Assembly (NCBI RefSeq): GCF_015477805.1
Contig: NZ_JADLQL010000008.1
Span: 1 to 64,000, forward strand
Length of the DNA stretch: 64,000 bases
From: Nocardia flavorosea
GTDB lineage: Bacteria; Actinomycetota; Actinomycetes; Mycobacteriales; Mycobacteriaceae
Direction: 5' to 3'
The position numbers and the translations under genes are program-made. Below, piece after piece: positions 34,073 through 42,673 of the stretch (the stretch's first letter is position 1; the number at the start of each line of letters is the position of its first letter). The notes under the pieces were generated by a model. That model had not been told where the DNA came from and searched no databases. It worked only from the letters and a program-made list of their open reading frames with translations.

Positions 34073-35341
34073 ATGGCCGTCTTCATCAGCTACCACAGCA
34101 GCAAGCGGCCGGTCGTCGAGCATATCGCCAGGTACTTCCAGCGCCGCGGGATCACTACATGGTGGGCACCGCGGGATATTCCACCGGGATCGAAATGGGA
34201 CGAGGCGATTTCGGCGGCAATCAACGAGGCTTCGGCGCTCGTACTGCTGTTCTGCGCATCAGCCGATTCGAGCATCCATGTCAAACGTGAGGTGACGCTG
34301 GCGGACAGGGCAAAGATTCCGATCTATTGGGTCCGGCTGGAGCAGGTCGAGCCGGAGGGGCTCGGCTACTTCCTATCCCCCACCCAGTGGGTGGACTGGC
34401 TGGACCGGCGCGACAGCACACTCGACAGTCTGGTCGGCGATCTGAAGAACCCGGCGGTCGGTGGCCGCAGCCTGGATCGCAGAACCGGTGTACAGCCATC
34501 CCGGCCCGCTGGGGTCTCCGGCTGGCCGGCCGGAGTCGTGGCCTTCGAGAACGAGGCGCTGGCGGCCGAGGCGGCGGCACACACGTACTTCCGGCTCGCG
34601 AACGAGGCCCCACACCGCAGCGTCGTTCTTCCGACCGGTCGCGCGGCAACGCAGCTGTTCAGCGCCATGCTGCGCATTGGGCAGGATTACGCGCCTCGAC
34701 CGTTCGGCTCCGCCCCGATCGTGTCGGATACCGAGACATTCGGCGTCTACAACCGGCATCACTCGTCGCGGACCCGGCATGTTCTGGAAGCTCTGATCGA
34801 GCCGCTCACCGAACGCGGCCTCGGACCGGAACCTCAGCAGCTGTCACTGCTGTCGGGCCAGATCACCGAAAACGCCGATCCGTTGCAGACGGCTCAACGG
34901 ATCCTCCGGCTCTACCCGCCCGGTGTATACGGCATTTCGATATCACCCGACGGCGAAGTCCTGGGCTATGAAATCGGCGCCTACACCGATCCCGACGACA
35001 TCGCCGGTGACGGCTGCCGCGTGGTGGAGTTGAGCGAACACGGACGCCGCTATATCGACCCGAACCAGCCGTCACGATCGGTGCTCACCATCGGGTTATC
35101 GGCCGCGATCGAATCCGCCGGGCTGATGGTGCTGGCGTTCGACCGTAGTAAAGCGCGCATCATCCACCAGATGTCGCATTTTCCGGAAACAGCGGGTGTA
35201 CCGGCCACACTCCTGCGCCGCAACACCGGGACGGTAATCGTCACCACACGCCGGATCGCGGAGGAAGCCGAACTCGATGACGTCCATTATCCGATCTCGG
35301 CGAAGGCAGGAAGCGAATGGATAGCAGCCAAGTTTTCGTGA
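34073..35341 (+). CDS. TIR domain fused to a NagB-like sugar-phosphate isomerase domain
   Basis: A 422-residue protein with GGGGAGG before its ATG. Residues 1-120 are a TIR domain of the bacterial TIR_2 type (AVFISYHSSKRPVVEHIARYF, WWAPRDIPPGSKWDEAI, VKREVTLA, YFLSPTQWVDWL). After a Pro/Arg linker, about 150-410 follows the glucosamine-6-phosphate deaminase/NagB pattern: PTGRAATQLF phosphate loop, SDTETFG, ISPDGEVLGYE, LTIGLSAAIESAGLMVL, PATLLRRNTGTVIVT. The active-site His of DGH is Glu, so this half may sense rather than catalyse. TIR domains usually cleave NAD+. The gene overlaps the PfkB gene by 25 bases. Confidence 0.8.
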   Translation: MAVFISYHSSKRPVVEHIARYFQRRGITTWWAPRDIPPGSKWDEAISAAINEASALVLLFCASADSSIHVKREVTLADRAKIPIYWVRLEQVEPEGLGYFLSPTQWVDWLDRRDSTLDSLVGDLKNPAVGGRSLDRRTGVQPSRPAGVSGWPAGVVAFENEALAAEAAAHTYFRLANEAPHRSVVLPTGRAATQLFSAMLRIGQDYAPRPFGSAPIVSDTETFGVYNRHHSSRTRHVLEALIEPLTERGLGPEPQQLSLLSGQITENADPLQTAQRILRLYPPGVYGISISPDGEVLGYEIGAYTDPDDIAGDGCRVVELSEHGRRYIDPNQPSRSVLTIGLSAAIESAGLMVLAFDRSKARIIHQMSHFPETAGVPATLLRRNTGTVIVTTRRIAEEAELDDVHYPISAKAGSEWIAAKFS

Positions 35342-36243
35342 ACCCCTCCCCCACTGTGGTCGTCGTCGGCATGGCGACCATCGATTACCTGTATGTGCTC
35401 GACGGTCATCCGGCCGAAGACAGCGAAAACCCGGTCCGACAGCACGCGGCCGTCGTCGGCGGTCCGGCGGGTCGCGGCTCCATCGCCGCTGCGCGACTCG
35501 GCGAGGGCGGAGTGAACCTGTACGCGATGTGCGGCACCGGCGTGCACGCCGAGGTTCTGCGGCACGAACTGGAAAACGAACCGATCGCTGCGCATCTGTT
35601 CGAACACGCGCAGACCAGCCAGCATTCGGCGGTGATCGTCGCCGCGGACACCGGTAGCCGTTCGACGATATGGATGCCGCAGCCCGCAGCCGCACCGGAA
35701 CTGCTGGCGACACTGCACTCCGCGGTGGACGGCGCGGATGCTGCTTTGCTCGACTGCACCGATGCCGTGCTGAGCCGGGCCGCAGTTGCCGCGTGTCGTG
35801 AACGGGGGGTGCCGGTCGTCATAGATACCGGTGGTTACAAGGAGGCCAGCGAGGAGTACCTGCACGGTATCGAGTACATCGCCGCGCCGGAGAAGTTCTT
35901 CGCCAAACGGCATCCCGGTGAATCGCTGGAGCGCGGTATGCAGCTCGTTTTCGCGGATTTCCAGCCGAAGGTTCTGGTCGCAACTCAGGGTGTGCGTGGC
36001 GGGGTTTACCTCGACGACACCGGCACGCATCGGTACCGGGGTTTCCCTGTGGAAACCAAGGATTCGTGCGGAGCAGGTGACACTTTCCACGGTGCGCTGG
36101 CCTGGGCCGTCGCCGCCGGAGCGGATACGGCCGCGGCACTGGAAATCGCCTCTTGGTCGGCGGCGCAGAAATGCGCGGTGTTCGGCAACGACGGCATCCC
36201 CGACCGAACTCGGCTGAAACAATTCCTCGACGAATCCGCATAG
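35317..36243 (+). CDS. PfkB family sugar/nucleoside kinase in a TIR operon
   Basis: A 308-residue ribokinase-fold kinase. The N-terminal VVVGMATIDYLYVLDGHP and VVGGPAGRGSIAAARLG match the PfkB substrate motif, though the usual Asn after GGPA is replaced. The catalytic anion hole GAGDTF is intact at 252-257 (SCGAGDTFHGALAW). It probably phosphorylates a sugar or nucleoside with ATP. Its start lies inside the TIR-NagB gene, 25 bases before its stop, so the two must be made together. This pairing with a NagB-like domain suggests a shared sugar-phosphate metabolite. Confidence 0.8.
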   Translation: MDSSQVFVNPSPTVVVVGMATIDYLYVLDGHPAEDSENPVRQHAAVVGGPAGRGSIAAARLGEGGVNLYAMCGTGVHAEVLRHELENEPIAAHLFEHAQTSQHSAVIVAADTGSRSTIWMPQPAAAPELLATLHSAVDGADAALLDCTDAVLSRAAVAACRERGVPVVIDTGGYKEASEEYLHGIEYIAAPEKFFAKRHPGESLERGMQLVFADFQPKVLVATQGVRGGVYLDDTGTHRYRGFPVETKDSCGAGDTFHGALAWAVAAGADTAAALEIASWSAAQKCAVFGNDGIPDRTRLKQFLDESA

Positions 36244-36275
36244 ACCAGGCCGCGGCCTCCGCTTCGATGCCCACA

Positions 36276-36472
36276 TCGCGGATTGCGTAAGACTGTGGAA
36301 ATCCCAGGCCGACGTCGCCGCCGCGCCCGGAGTCTCGTAGTCTCGGGTGTCGCAGATCGAGAACGGTGACCTGTCGGCGATGGAGCTGGACACACTCCGC
36401 GGGTATGCGCGGGCACTGGGCGGCCAGCCGATATCACGGTCAGCGTAGGGCCGCACAGCGTCAAAGTCGCGT
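36276..36472 (+). pseudogene. Decayed XRE-type HTH gene
   Basis: Read in one frame, LWKSQADVAAAPGVS is followed by a TAG stop, then SRVSQIENGDLSAMELDTLRG and YARALGGQ. A one-base shift then restores DITVSVGPHSVKVA and a stop at 36470-36472. This is an XRE/HigA-like regulator in which a CAG-to-TAG change and a frameshift have destroyed the gene. The missing N-terminus is also absent. It probably once regulated the helicase-DUF262 pair or was an antitoxin. Confidence 0.65.
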
Positions 36473-36548
36473 AGTCACCCGCACGCCGAAACGACGTGGG
36501 CGCGGCCGTCCCCTGCCACCGCATGCGAAGGCGCTCACGTGGCAGGCG

Positions 36549-37433
36549 ATGGCGATATTCGAACAGAAGCTGGCGGACCAGAAGGCCTGGACACATGAGA
36601 CGGTGTGCCGCGAAGCGGTGCGGATCCTGGAGAGCTCGGCTCCGTCGTTCAGGCATGTCGTAGTCGACGAGGCGCAGGACCTCAGCCCGGATCAGTGGCG
36701 GCTCATCCGGGCCGCGGTCGCGCCCGGCGCGGACGATATCTTCCTCGCCGGTGACACCCACCAGCGCATTTACGACAACGTGGTGAGCCTGCGCGAGGTC
36801 GGGGTCAACGTGACCGGTCGTTCTCGCAAGCTGGCGGTGAACTACCGGACCACCGCCGAAATCCTGCGATGGAGCATGGAGCTGCTGCACGGCGAACCGA
36901 TCGACGATATGGACGGCGGGTTCGACTCGATCGCGGGATGCCGGTCGGATCTACGCGGTCCCGCACCGGACGTGCGCGGCTTCGCCACCGAGGACGACGA
37001 GCTGCGGCACCTGGCCGATACAGTGCGCGGCTGGCTCGAGCGCGGGGTCGAAGCGGGTGAGATCGGGATCGCCGCCAGGTCACGTGAGCTGGTCAACCAG
37101 GTGCGCACCGCGCTCGGTAACAGCGGCATCCCGACAGACGATCTCGCTAAGGCAGCCGATGGCAAGGTGAACGTCGGCACCATGCATCGAATGAAAGGGC
37201 TCGAATTCCGGTGTCTCGGTGTGGTAGGAGTCGGCGCGCAGCAGGTGCCGCCGGCGGCGGCGATCACACCGCCGGAGGAAGACAGGCAGGCCCATGCGCG
37301 TGATCTGCAGCGTGAGCGATGCCTGCTGTTCGTCGCCTGTACCCGTGCTCGTGAAGAGCTGCTCGTGACCTGGCACAGCGCGCCCAGCCCGCTGCTGCCG
37401 ACGTCGGCGACCGGCTCAGAAAGGTTATCGTGA
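36549..37433 (+). pseudogene. UvrD-like helicase fragment lacking Walker A
   Basis: 294 codons from ATG 36549 (frame open further upstream). It contains helicase motif II DEAQD (40-44), GDTHQRIYD, the motif IV region LAVNYRTTAE, motif V GTMHRMKGLEF and motif VI VACTRAREELL. These match superfamily 1 UvrD-like helicases, but the N-terminal GxxGxGKT nucleotide loop and motif Ia are absent. The fragment cannot hydrolyse ATP alone and is best seen as 5'-truncated. Its stop overlaps the GTG of the DUF262 gene (GTGA), so the pair was translationally coupled. Confidence 0.7.
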
Positions 37434-39754
37434 CGCGTCTTTCCATTCTGCTCGACGAGATCGATTCGGGCACTGTGCTGCTGCCGGAATTCCAGCGCGG
37501 ATATGTCTGGAACCGTGACCAGGTACGCGGGCTGCTGCGCTCGCTGTACCTGGAGCATCCGGTCGGCGGCCTGCTGTTCTGGGAAACGGCCTCCGGGGAG
37601 GTCGCGGTACGGGGCGAGGCACATGGATCGGCCGGGCCTCGGCGGCTGCTGCTGGACGGACAGCAGCGTGTCACGACTATGTACGGCGTCATTCGCGGGA
37701 CTCCCCCGCCGTTTTTCGAGGGTGACCCGAAAGCATTCAGCGGGCTGTACTTCGACGTCGAGAACGAGCTGTTCGAGTTCTACTCTCCGACCAAAATGCG
37801 TAAGACTCCGACCTGGGTCGATGTCACGGAGCTCTTCCAGCGCGGCCCGATGGGATACATGCGCCGGTTCTCCGGCCACGACGAATTCGACGACGAGCGA
37901 CTCGATCTTTATCTGGAACGACTCAACAAGCTGAAACAGGTGGTCGACCGGGAGTTCAACGAGGAGAAGATCACCGGAACCGGCCGGTCCGTGGACGAGG
38001 TCGTCGATATCTTCAACCGCGTCAACTCGGGTGGTACGAAACTGTCGAAGGGTGATCTCGCGCTGGCGAGCCTGTGTGCTCGCTGGCCCGAAGCACGTCA
38101 GGAGCTGCGCGACAATCTCGAACGGTGGCGCGGGATCGGATTCGATTTCAGCTTGGACTGGCTGCTGCGGAACGTGACCGCGGTGGCCACGGGCCGCTCG
38201 GTTTTCGACGCGCTGGGCAAGATCTCCCCCGAGGAATTCCAGCGGGCGCTCCGCTCGGCTGTCGGCCATATCGACCTGTTCTTGGACACCGTCTCGAACC
38301 GGCTCGGTCTGGACCACGCGCAGGTGCTCATGGGCTCGGCACCGATCCACGTCGTGTCCCGGCTGCTGGAACTCAACGATGGCCGGTTCGATGATGACGC
38401 GCACCGGGACAAGGTCCTGTATTGGTATGTGCACGCATCGCTTTGGGGCCGGCACACCTCGTCCGCCGAAACCTTCCTGCAACGCGACTACGACGCCGCC
38501 CAGCGCGGCGGAATCACCGCACTGATCACCAGTCTCCGGCAATCCCGCGGCGGCAAGCTGGTCATCCGGCCCGACGATTTCACCGGCCAGAGCCGCGGCG
38601 CCCGGTTCTATCCGTTGCTGTACATGATGAGCCGGCTCGCCGGGGCCCGTGACCTCGACTCCGGCCTCGAACTCACGGCCGAGAACCTCGGCGAGGATCT
38701 GTCGCTGGAAGTGCACAACATCTTCCCGAACGATGTCCTGCGCAAGCACGGATACGACCGCTCGACGGTCTACACGCTGGCAAACTTCTGCATTCTTCCG
38801 CAGCACACAGCGGAATCGCTGAAGAAGCTCACCCCGGCGGAGTACCTGTCGAACGTTCAGCGCAACCGGCCCGGCGCGCTGGAATCGCAATGGATCCCCA
38901 CCGACCCGAACCTGTGGCGGCTCGACCGCTACCCCCAGTTCATCGAGGCGCGCCGGAAACTTTTCACTGCTGCGGCGCAGATGTTCCTGGAGAAGCTGCG
39001 GGATGGAATCCTGCCGGCGCCCCTCCTGCGGCCCGTACAGATTGCCGCGGAAGAACCCAATCCGACCACAGCCCGCGTGACGGCTCTGGTCGACGAACTG
39101 CTCGCCCTCGGATACGCCCGGCCGGTCCGCGAGGCCGAAATCGCCGATCCCGCCACCGGCCGTGAACTCGTTGTCGCGGACGCGTGCTGGCCCGACGGAC
39201 TACAGCACGGAATCGGAGACCCGGTCGCGATGATCCTCGAACCGGGAGACGCCGATCTATCCCGGCTCACCGAGATCGGTTTCCGAGTGTTCACGTCGGT
39301 AGAGGCATTACACGGCCATGCCGAACACCGGGCGGGATCGTTCGGTGAAGAAACAGGAATCTCGGTCGGCGAACCGGCTCCGCTTTCCGAAGAAACGCGT
39401 CCGAATCACATCGCTTCGGGTGCAGCGCCCGCGTCCGAGAATCAAGCTGCCGAATTCGGCCACCATATCTCCCGGACCATCGTGCGATGCCACAAGGAGG
39501 CGGGTTACCGTGCCAACCACTTCCTCCGGATGGTTGCCGAACTCGGTGCGGTAGAAGCTGTCCGAAAACTCCTTGCAGCTCCGGCCGTTTCGGAAGGGTT
39601 CTCTACGCTGTGGGAGGTCGGTCGCCTCGACCTCACAGCCGAGGCAGCGGTCCTCGACGGACGCTTCAGCACGCTGTTCGACGAGCACGAACGGGAGATC
39701 GCGCGGCGACGACTGGAACAATTCGGCTTCGTTCCCGACCGAGTGGCCCTCTGA
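37430..39754 (+). CDS. DUF262 (GmrSD N-terminal-like) protein
   Basis: A 774-residue protein. Residues 1-230 are a DUF262 domain: LPEFQRGYVW (18-27), LLLDGQQRVTTMYG (DGQQR 76-80) and FNRVNSGGTKLSKGDLALA. The middle is helical (FLQRDYDAAQRGGI, FIEARRKLFTAAAQMFL). The C-terminal about 95 residues (ISRTIVRCHKEAGYRANHFL ... GFSTLWEVGRLDLTAEA) are a separate helical domain seen in DNA-modification and restriction proteins. DUF262 proteins such as GmrS are NTP-dependent DNA nucleases against phage DNA. No DUF1524 HNH domain is present. It starts inside the upstream helicase stop codon. Confidence 0.8.
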   Translation: MTRLSILLDEIDSGTVLLPEFQRGYVWNRDQVRGLLRSLYLEHPVGGLLFWETASGEVAVRGEAHGSAGPRRLLLDGQQRVTTMYGVIRGTPPPFFEGDPKAFSGLYFDVENELFEFYSPTKMRKTPTWVDVTELFQRGPMGYMRRFSGHDEFDDERLDLYLERLNKLKQVVDREFNEEKITGTGRSVDEVVDIFNRVNSGGTKLSKGDLALASLCARWPEARQELRDNLERWRGIGFDFSLDWLLRNVTAVATGRSVFDALGKISPEEFQRALRSAVGHIDLFLDTVSNRLGLDHAQVLMGSAPIHVVSRLLELNDGRFDDDAHRDKVLYWYVHASLWGRHTSSAETFLQRDYDAAQRGGITALITSLRQSRGGKLVIRPDDFTGQSRGARFYPLLYMMSRLAGARDLDSGLELTAENLGEDLSLEVHNIFPNDVLRKHGYDRSTVYTLANFCILPQHTAESLKKLTPAEYLSNVQRNRPGALESQWIPTDPNLWRLDRYPQFIEARRKLFTAAAQMFLEKLRDGILPAPLLRPVQIAAEEPNPTTARVTALVDELLALGYARPVREAEIADPATGRELVVADACWPDGLQHGIGDPVAMILEPGDADLSRLTEIGFRVFTSVEALHGHAEHRAGSFGEETGISVGEPAPLSEETRPNHIASGAAPASENQAAEFGHHISRTIVRCHKEAGYRANHFLRMVAELGAVEAVRKLLAAPAVSEGFSTLWEVGRLDLTAEAAVLDGRFSTLFDEHEREIARRRLEQFGFVPDRVAL

Positions 39755-39937
39755 GCTCTTCATCCGCGAGAGGGCGGATCGTCGAAACGAGCCCCAGGCG
39801 TATCGAGTCCCAACCCGACCACCGATGGAGTCTGATAAGCGAGACCGGTCGCCGGATGCCCCGCGACCGCCACCTTCACCGAATCCATCGATGTGGGTCA
39901 GGCTGAACCTGCGCAAATCAGGCAATCGTGCAGCCCC

Positions 39938-40327
39938 TCAGTCTGTGCTCCGCCGTTGGCGACGAAGCCAGATCAAATACGGGATTCCGCCTGCCACGGC
40001 GCAAACCGCGGCAATGGGTAAGCCGAACAGCAGTACCGCGAGAATCGGATAGACGGTGGATGGAATCACGACCGCCGATGAGGCCAGGATCAGTGCGACC
40101 CCCATCTGCCGGGTGATCCCACGAAACGCGGCCAGCAGTGCGCCGAAGACCAGTGCGGCGAACGCGGACCACCACCACACCGAGGCTTCGAAACGGTCGT
40201 TGACCGAAATCAGAACGAACAACAGCGAGAACACCAGGACCACGGTCGCGAACCCGGCCGGCCCGAACCAGCCGTGCAAGGCCCTCCGTTCCGGGTCGGC
40301 CGTCCCACCGCGACCGGAAGATTTCAT
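39938..40327 (-). CDS. Small four-TM membrane protein
   Basis: A 129-residue hydrophobic protein with about four transmembrane segments (about 25-42, 50-68, 72-90, 95-118) and a positively charged C-terminus (WLRRQRRS). It is last in the four-gene operon with EspC-like and WXG-motif proteins; its start overlaps the previous stop (ATGA). No family recognised. The position suggests an immunity or accessory protein for the secreted WXG protein. Confidence 0.6.
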   Translation of the reverse strand: MKSSGRGGTADPERRALHGWFGPAGFATVVLVFSLLFVLISVNDRFEASVWWWSAFAALVFGALLAAFRGITRQMGVALILASSAVVIPSTVYPILAVLLFGLPIAAVCAVAGGIPYLIWLRRQRRSTD

Positions 40328-40614
40328 GCGATCACGCCGGCCACGATAACCAGTAGACCTGCAGCCATGAGACCGCAGGCTGCGCCGCGAACCGCGAGCG
40401 ATCCCGATCGGGCCAGCAATATCGCCATCAGCAGCAAGGCAGCGAGAAGCGTCGCAGCCGCCGCCGGCGCCTCGGCATCCTCAGGGACATTCAGACTGGA
40501 CATAACCGCGGCAACCGGAAGGATCAGCGCGTGGGCGAGCGCGAACGCGCACGGAAATGTCAATGTCGCAGTAACCCAGTACCGCTCCTCGGACTCGAGC
40601 GACAGCCTTTTCAT
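40324..40614 (-). CDS. Small membrane protein
   Basis: A 96-residue protein with about three hydrophobic segments (about 13-37, 50-68, 74-95) and an N-terminal cytoplasmic stretch of charged residues. It overlaps both neighbours by four bases (ATGA at each end), so the operon is tightly coupled. Family unknown; it probably works with the adjacent four-TM protein. Confidence 0.6.
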   Translation of the reverse strand: MKRLSLESEERYWVTATLTFPCAFALAHALILPVAAVMSSLNVPEDAEAPAAAATLLAALLLMAILLARSGSLAVRGAACGLMAAGLLVIVAGVIA

Positions 40615-42008
40615 GCCAGCGGCCGGTCCTCGGGCGTGATCGGCACGACGATGGGCGGGTCGTCGACTCCTCCCATGGCAGTGCCAGGGAACTCGAATAT
40701 CGGTGGGAAGCCCGGAGGTTGGTCACCCGGATATTCGTGAATGTATTTGAATTTGTCCAGTATTTCCGGATCGGAGCCGGGTATCGGGTGATGGAATGGA
40801 AGGTTTTGGAGTGCGCCGGTTTCCGCCGCAGTTACGGCCGGGTCGATAGCGACCTCGTTGACGTGTCCGTTCTCGTAGGTCTGGTAGACCTCGAGTGACG
40901 GGTAGTCGGTTCGTGTCCCGTGGACAGTAACCCCAGTTGATCCGGGCGCGCCAGGTTCGCCCTGCCCCGGCACAAATACCAGATCCCCATTGACTGTCCA
41001 CACTCCGCTCGGATCAGGCGAGTGCGGATTGGCAGCGTCGTAGTTGATTCGTACCGATCCGTCGGCCGCCTGCCAGACTTGGGCCTCCGGCTCGGCCACA
41101 TCGACTTCGCCGTCCTCGGATACCGATGGGTTTTGCCTCATTACCACCAGACCGTTCTCATAATCGATATACGTGGTGATTCGCGCCTGTTCGGGATCGA
41201 AATCCGGGTCGTTGGTCCGATTGTCCCCCAGGTCCTTCGGGATGTTGAACGCCTTCTCCTGCTCGATCCAGTGGGAGGTGCGGACAACTCCTTGACCTGG
41301 AACCGGCTGAATCCTGACGACGCGGATCTCCGGGGAGGCCCCTTGATACTTCGGATCAGTGCTTTTGGGATTGAGTACCTCTGCTGTCGCCCAATCGGTG
41401 ACACTGGTCGGCGGACGCCCGAAAACTTCTTGGAACGCCGCGGCTGAAGTACGGAGCCGTTCCGGGTCCGAGCGGGGATCATCCGCAACCGTAGCCGAGA
41501 TCGACGCGTTGATCGTTGCGAGGGCCGAAGGAGGCGCCGCGGCGGCAAGAGCGTCGTTGGCCGCCGCAATTTTGGCGCCCCATTGTGCATCGAGTGACTG
41601 GAGGGTACCGACCAATCCGGACAGTCGTGCAAGCTGGATTCCCGACTCAGAATTCCAGTCCTCGACCCCGTCGATACTCCAATCATCCCCGACTGTGACA
41701 GGTGGAGAAACATAGTATTGGAATATCGATCGTATCTCCGATACCGGATGCGATATATCGCGTGCGGCAGCAGAGCATATGGCTGCCAATTCGTCATAGG
41801 CCGTGGCGATGGCCCTGACCTGGGATTGCTCACGGTCTGCCCGGCCTTCTGCCGCAGTACGTGCCTCACCGGTCCAGGCAAGCCCGTATATGGCATTTTG
41901 CATCCCATTGCCCGTTGTCGTGATCACATCCGCGATCGCGGTGGCATTATCGGCAACCTTCTGGAGCCCGGCGACGTCCCAGTTCAATACTTCCCCAGGA
42001 GTAGGCAT
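40611..42008 (-). CDS. WXG-motif type VII secretion substrate-like protein
   Basis: A 465-residue protein. Residues 1-90 are helical with the WXG motif W45-T-G47 (YGLAWTGEARTAAEGRADREQ), as in ESX/T7SS substrates. A second helical part spans 100-180. From about 190 the sequence becomes polar, Pro/Asp-rich and beta-like (PEIRVVRIQPVPGQGVVRTSHW, ARITTYIDYENGLVVM, VTVHGTRTDYPSLEVYQTYENG), a separate C-terminal domain. No signal peptide is present, in line with T7SS export. The EspC-like gene 10 bases upstream supports this. The C-terminal function, toxic or structural, is unknown. Confidence 0.65.
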   Translation of the reverse strand: MPTPGEVLNWDVAGLQKVADNATAIADVITTTGNGMQNAIYGLAWTGEARTAAEGRADREQSQVRAIATAYDELAAICSAAARDISHPVSEIRSIFQYYVSPPVTVGDDWSIDGVEDWNSESGIQLARLSGLVGTLQSLDAQWGAKIAAANDALAAAAPPSALATINASISATVADDPRSDPERLRTSAAAFQEVFGRPPTSVTDWATAEVLNPKSTDPKYQGASPEIRVVRIQPVPGQGVVRTSHWIEQEKAFNIPKDLGDNRTNDPDFDPEQARITTYIDYENGLVVMRQNPSVSEDGEVDVAEPEAQVWQAADGSVRINYDAANPHSPDPSGVWTVNGDLVFVPGQGEPGAPGSTGVTVHGTRTDYPSLEVYQTYENGHVNEVAIDPAVTAAETGALQNLPFHHPIPGSDPEILDKFKYIHEYPGDQPPGFPPIFEFPGTAMGGVDDPPIVVPITPEDRPLA

Positions 42009-42018
42009 ACTCGTCTCC

Positions 42019-42330
42019 CTATCTCGGACTTCCGGAGTTTATATCGGAAACCGAATTCAGCCGGTTCGCCGCGTCCATATCGCTGCCCTGAAAGTTGTCA
42101 GCGGAAAACGAGAGCAAAGCCGCCAACTGACTGAACCTTGCTTTCAAAACATCTTTGGCGGTTCTACTACACGAGTCACTTCCATTGAGTGACACACCGA
42201 TCGATGAGCCTTTCAGCTTCTCGGCAGCCGCTGTTGCCGCCAGCATAGGCGCACCGCTGATCTGCTCCGGGAGCAGTGCCATTGTCCCGGCTGCAGCACG
42301 CAGGTCTTCAGGGTCGAGCTCTACCGACAT
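42019..42330 (-). CDS. EspC/ESX-1 secretion-associated-like protein (T7SS target)
   Basis: A 103-residue helical protein starting at ATG 42330 after GGGGGG. It has the family start SVELDPEDLRAAAGTMALLP and an alpha-helical hairpin, with one long helix after GSDSCSRTAKDVLKARF. This matches PF10824-like ESX-1 secretion-associated proteins. It heads the operon and likely forms a heterodimer with the WXG protein for export. The C-terminus is Ser/Asn-rich. Confidence 0.7.
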   Translation of the reverse strand: MSVELDPEDLRAAAGTMALLPEQISGAPMLAATAAAEKLKGSSIGVSLNGSDSCSRTAKDVLKARFSQLAALLSFSADNFQGSDMDAANRLNSVSDINSGSPR

Positions 42331-42673
42331 GGTCCCCCCTTCAGCTGCACCCACCCGCAGCGATCTCCGAACAACGAATACTTACGCGCAACCGTACACC
42401 GCGAGAATACCGTCGACTCGAGCACATTCCAGGGCATTATCACGCGCTTCCCCATGAGCAGCGGCAAGGACCGATCGAGTCGCTGCGTGATATCCGGCAC
42501 GCGCTCGAGCCGGCCAGCCGGCCCTCCCGCGATACGAGCCCGGCCACCGAAGCATCCGCGAGGACAGTTCTGGCCGGGTTGCTCGGCGACGTCCAGCAGT
42601 GATCAACCGGAGCCGAGTTGTTCACTCCGGCTGAACCGTGAACGGTGAGTTCATCTATCGGCCGACGGACGGC
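42331..42673. other. Gap with a short plus-strand coding-like fragment
   Basis: No complete gene. A plus-strand frame ending at 42602 reads protein-like over its last 60 codons (ALPHEQRQGPIESLRDIRHALE ... VLAGLLGDVQQ) with good third-position G/C but no start or ribosome site. It may be the 3' tail of a lost gene. The promoter of the T7SS-like operon should lie just right of 42330. Confidence 0.3.
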
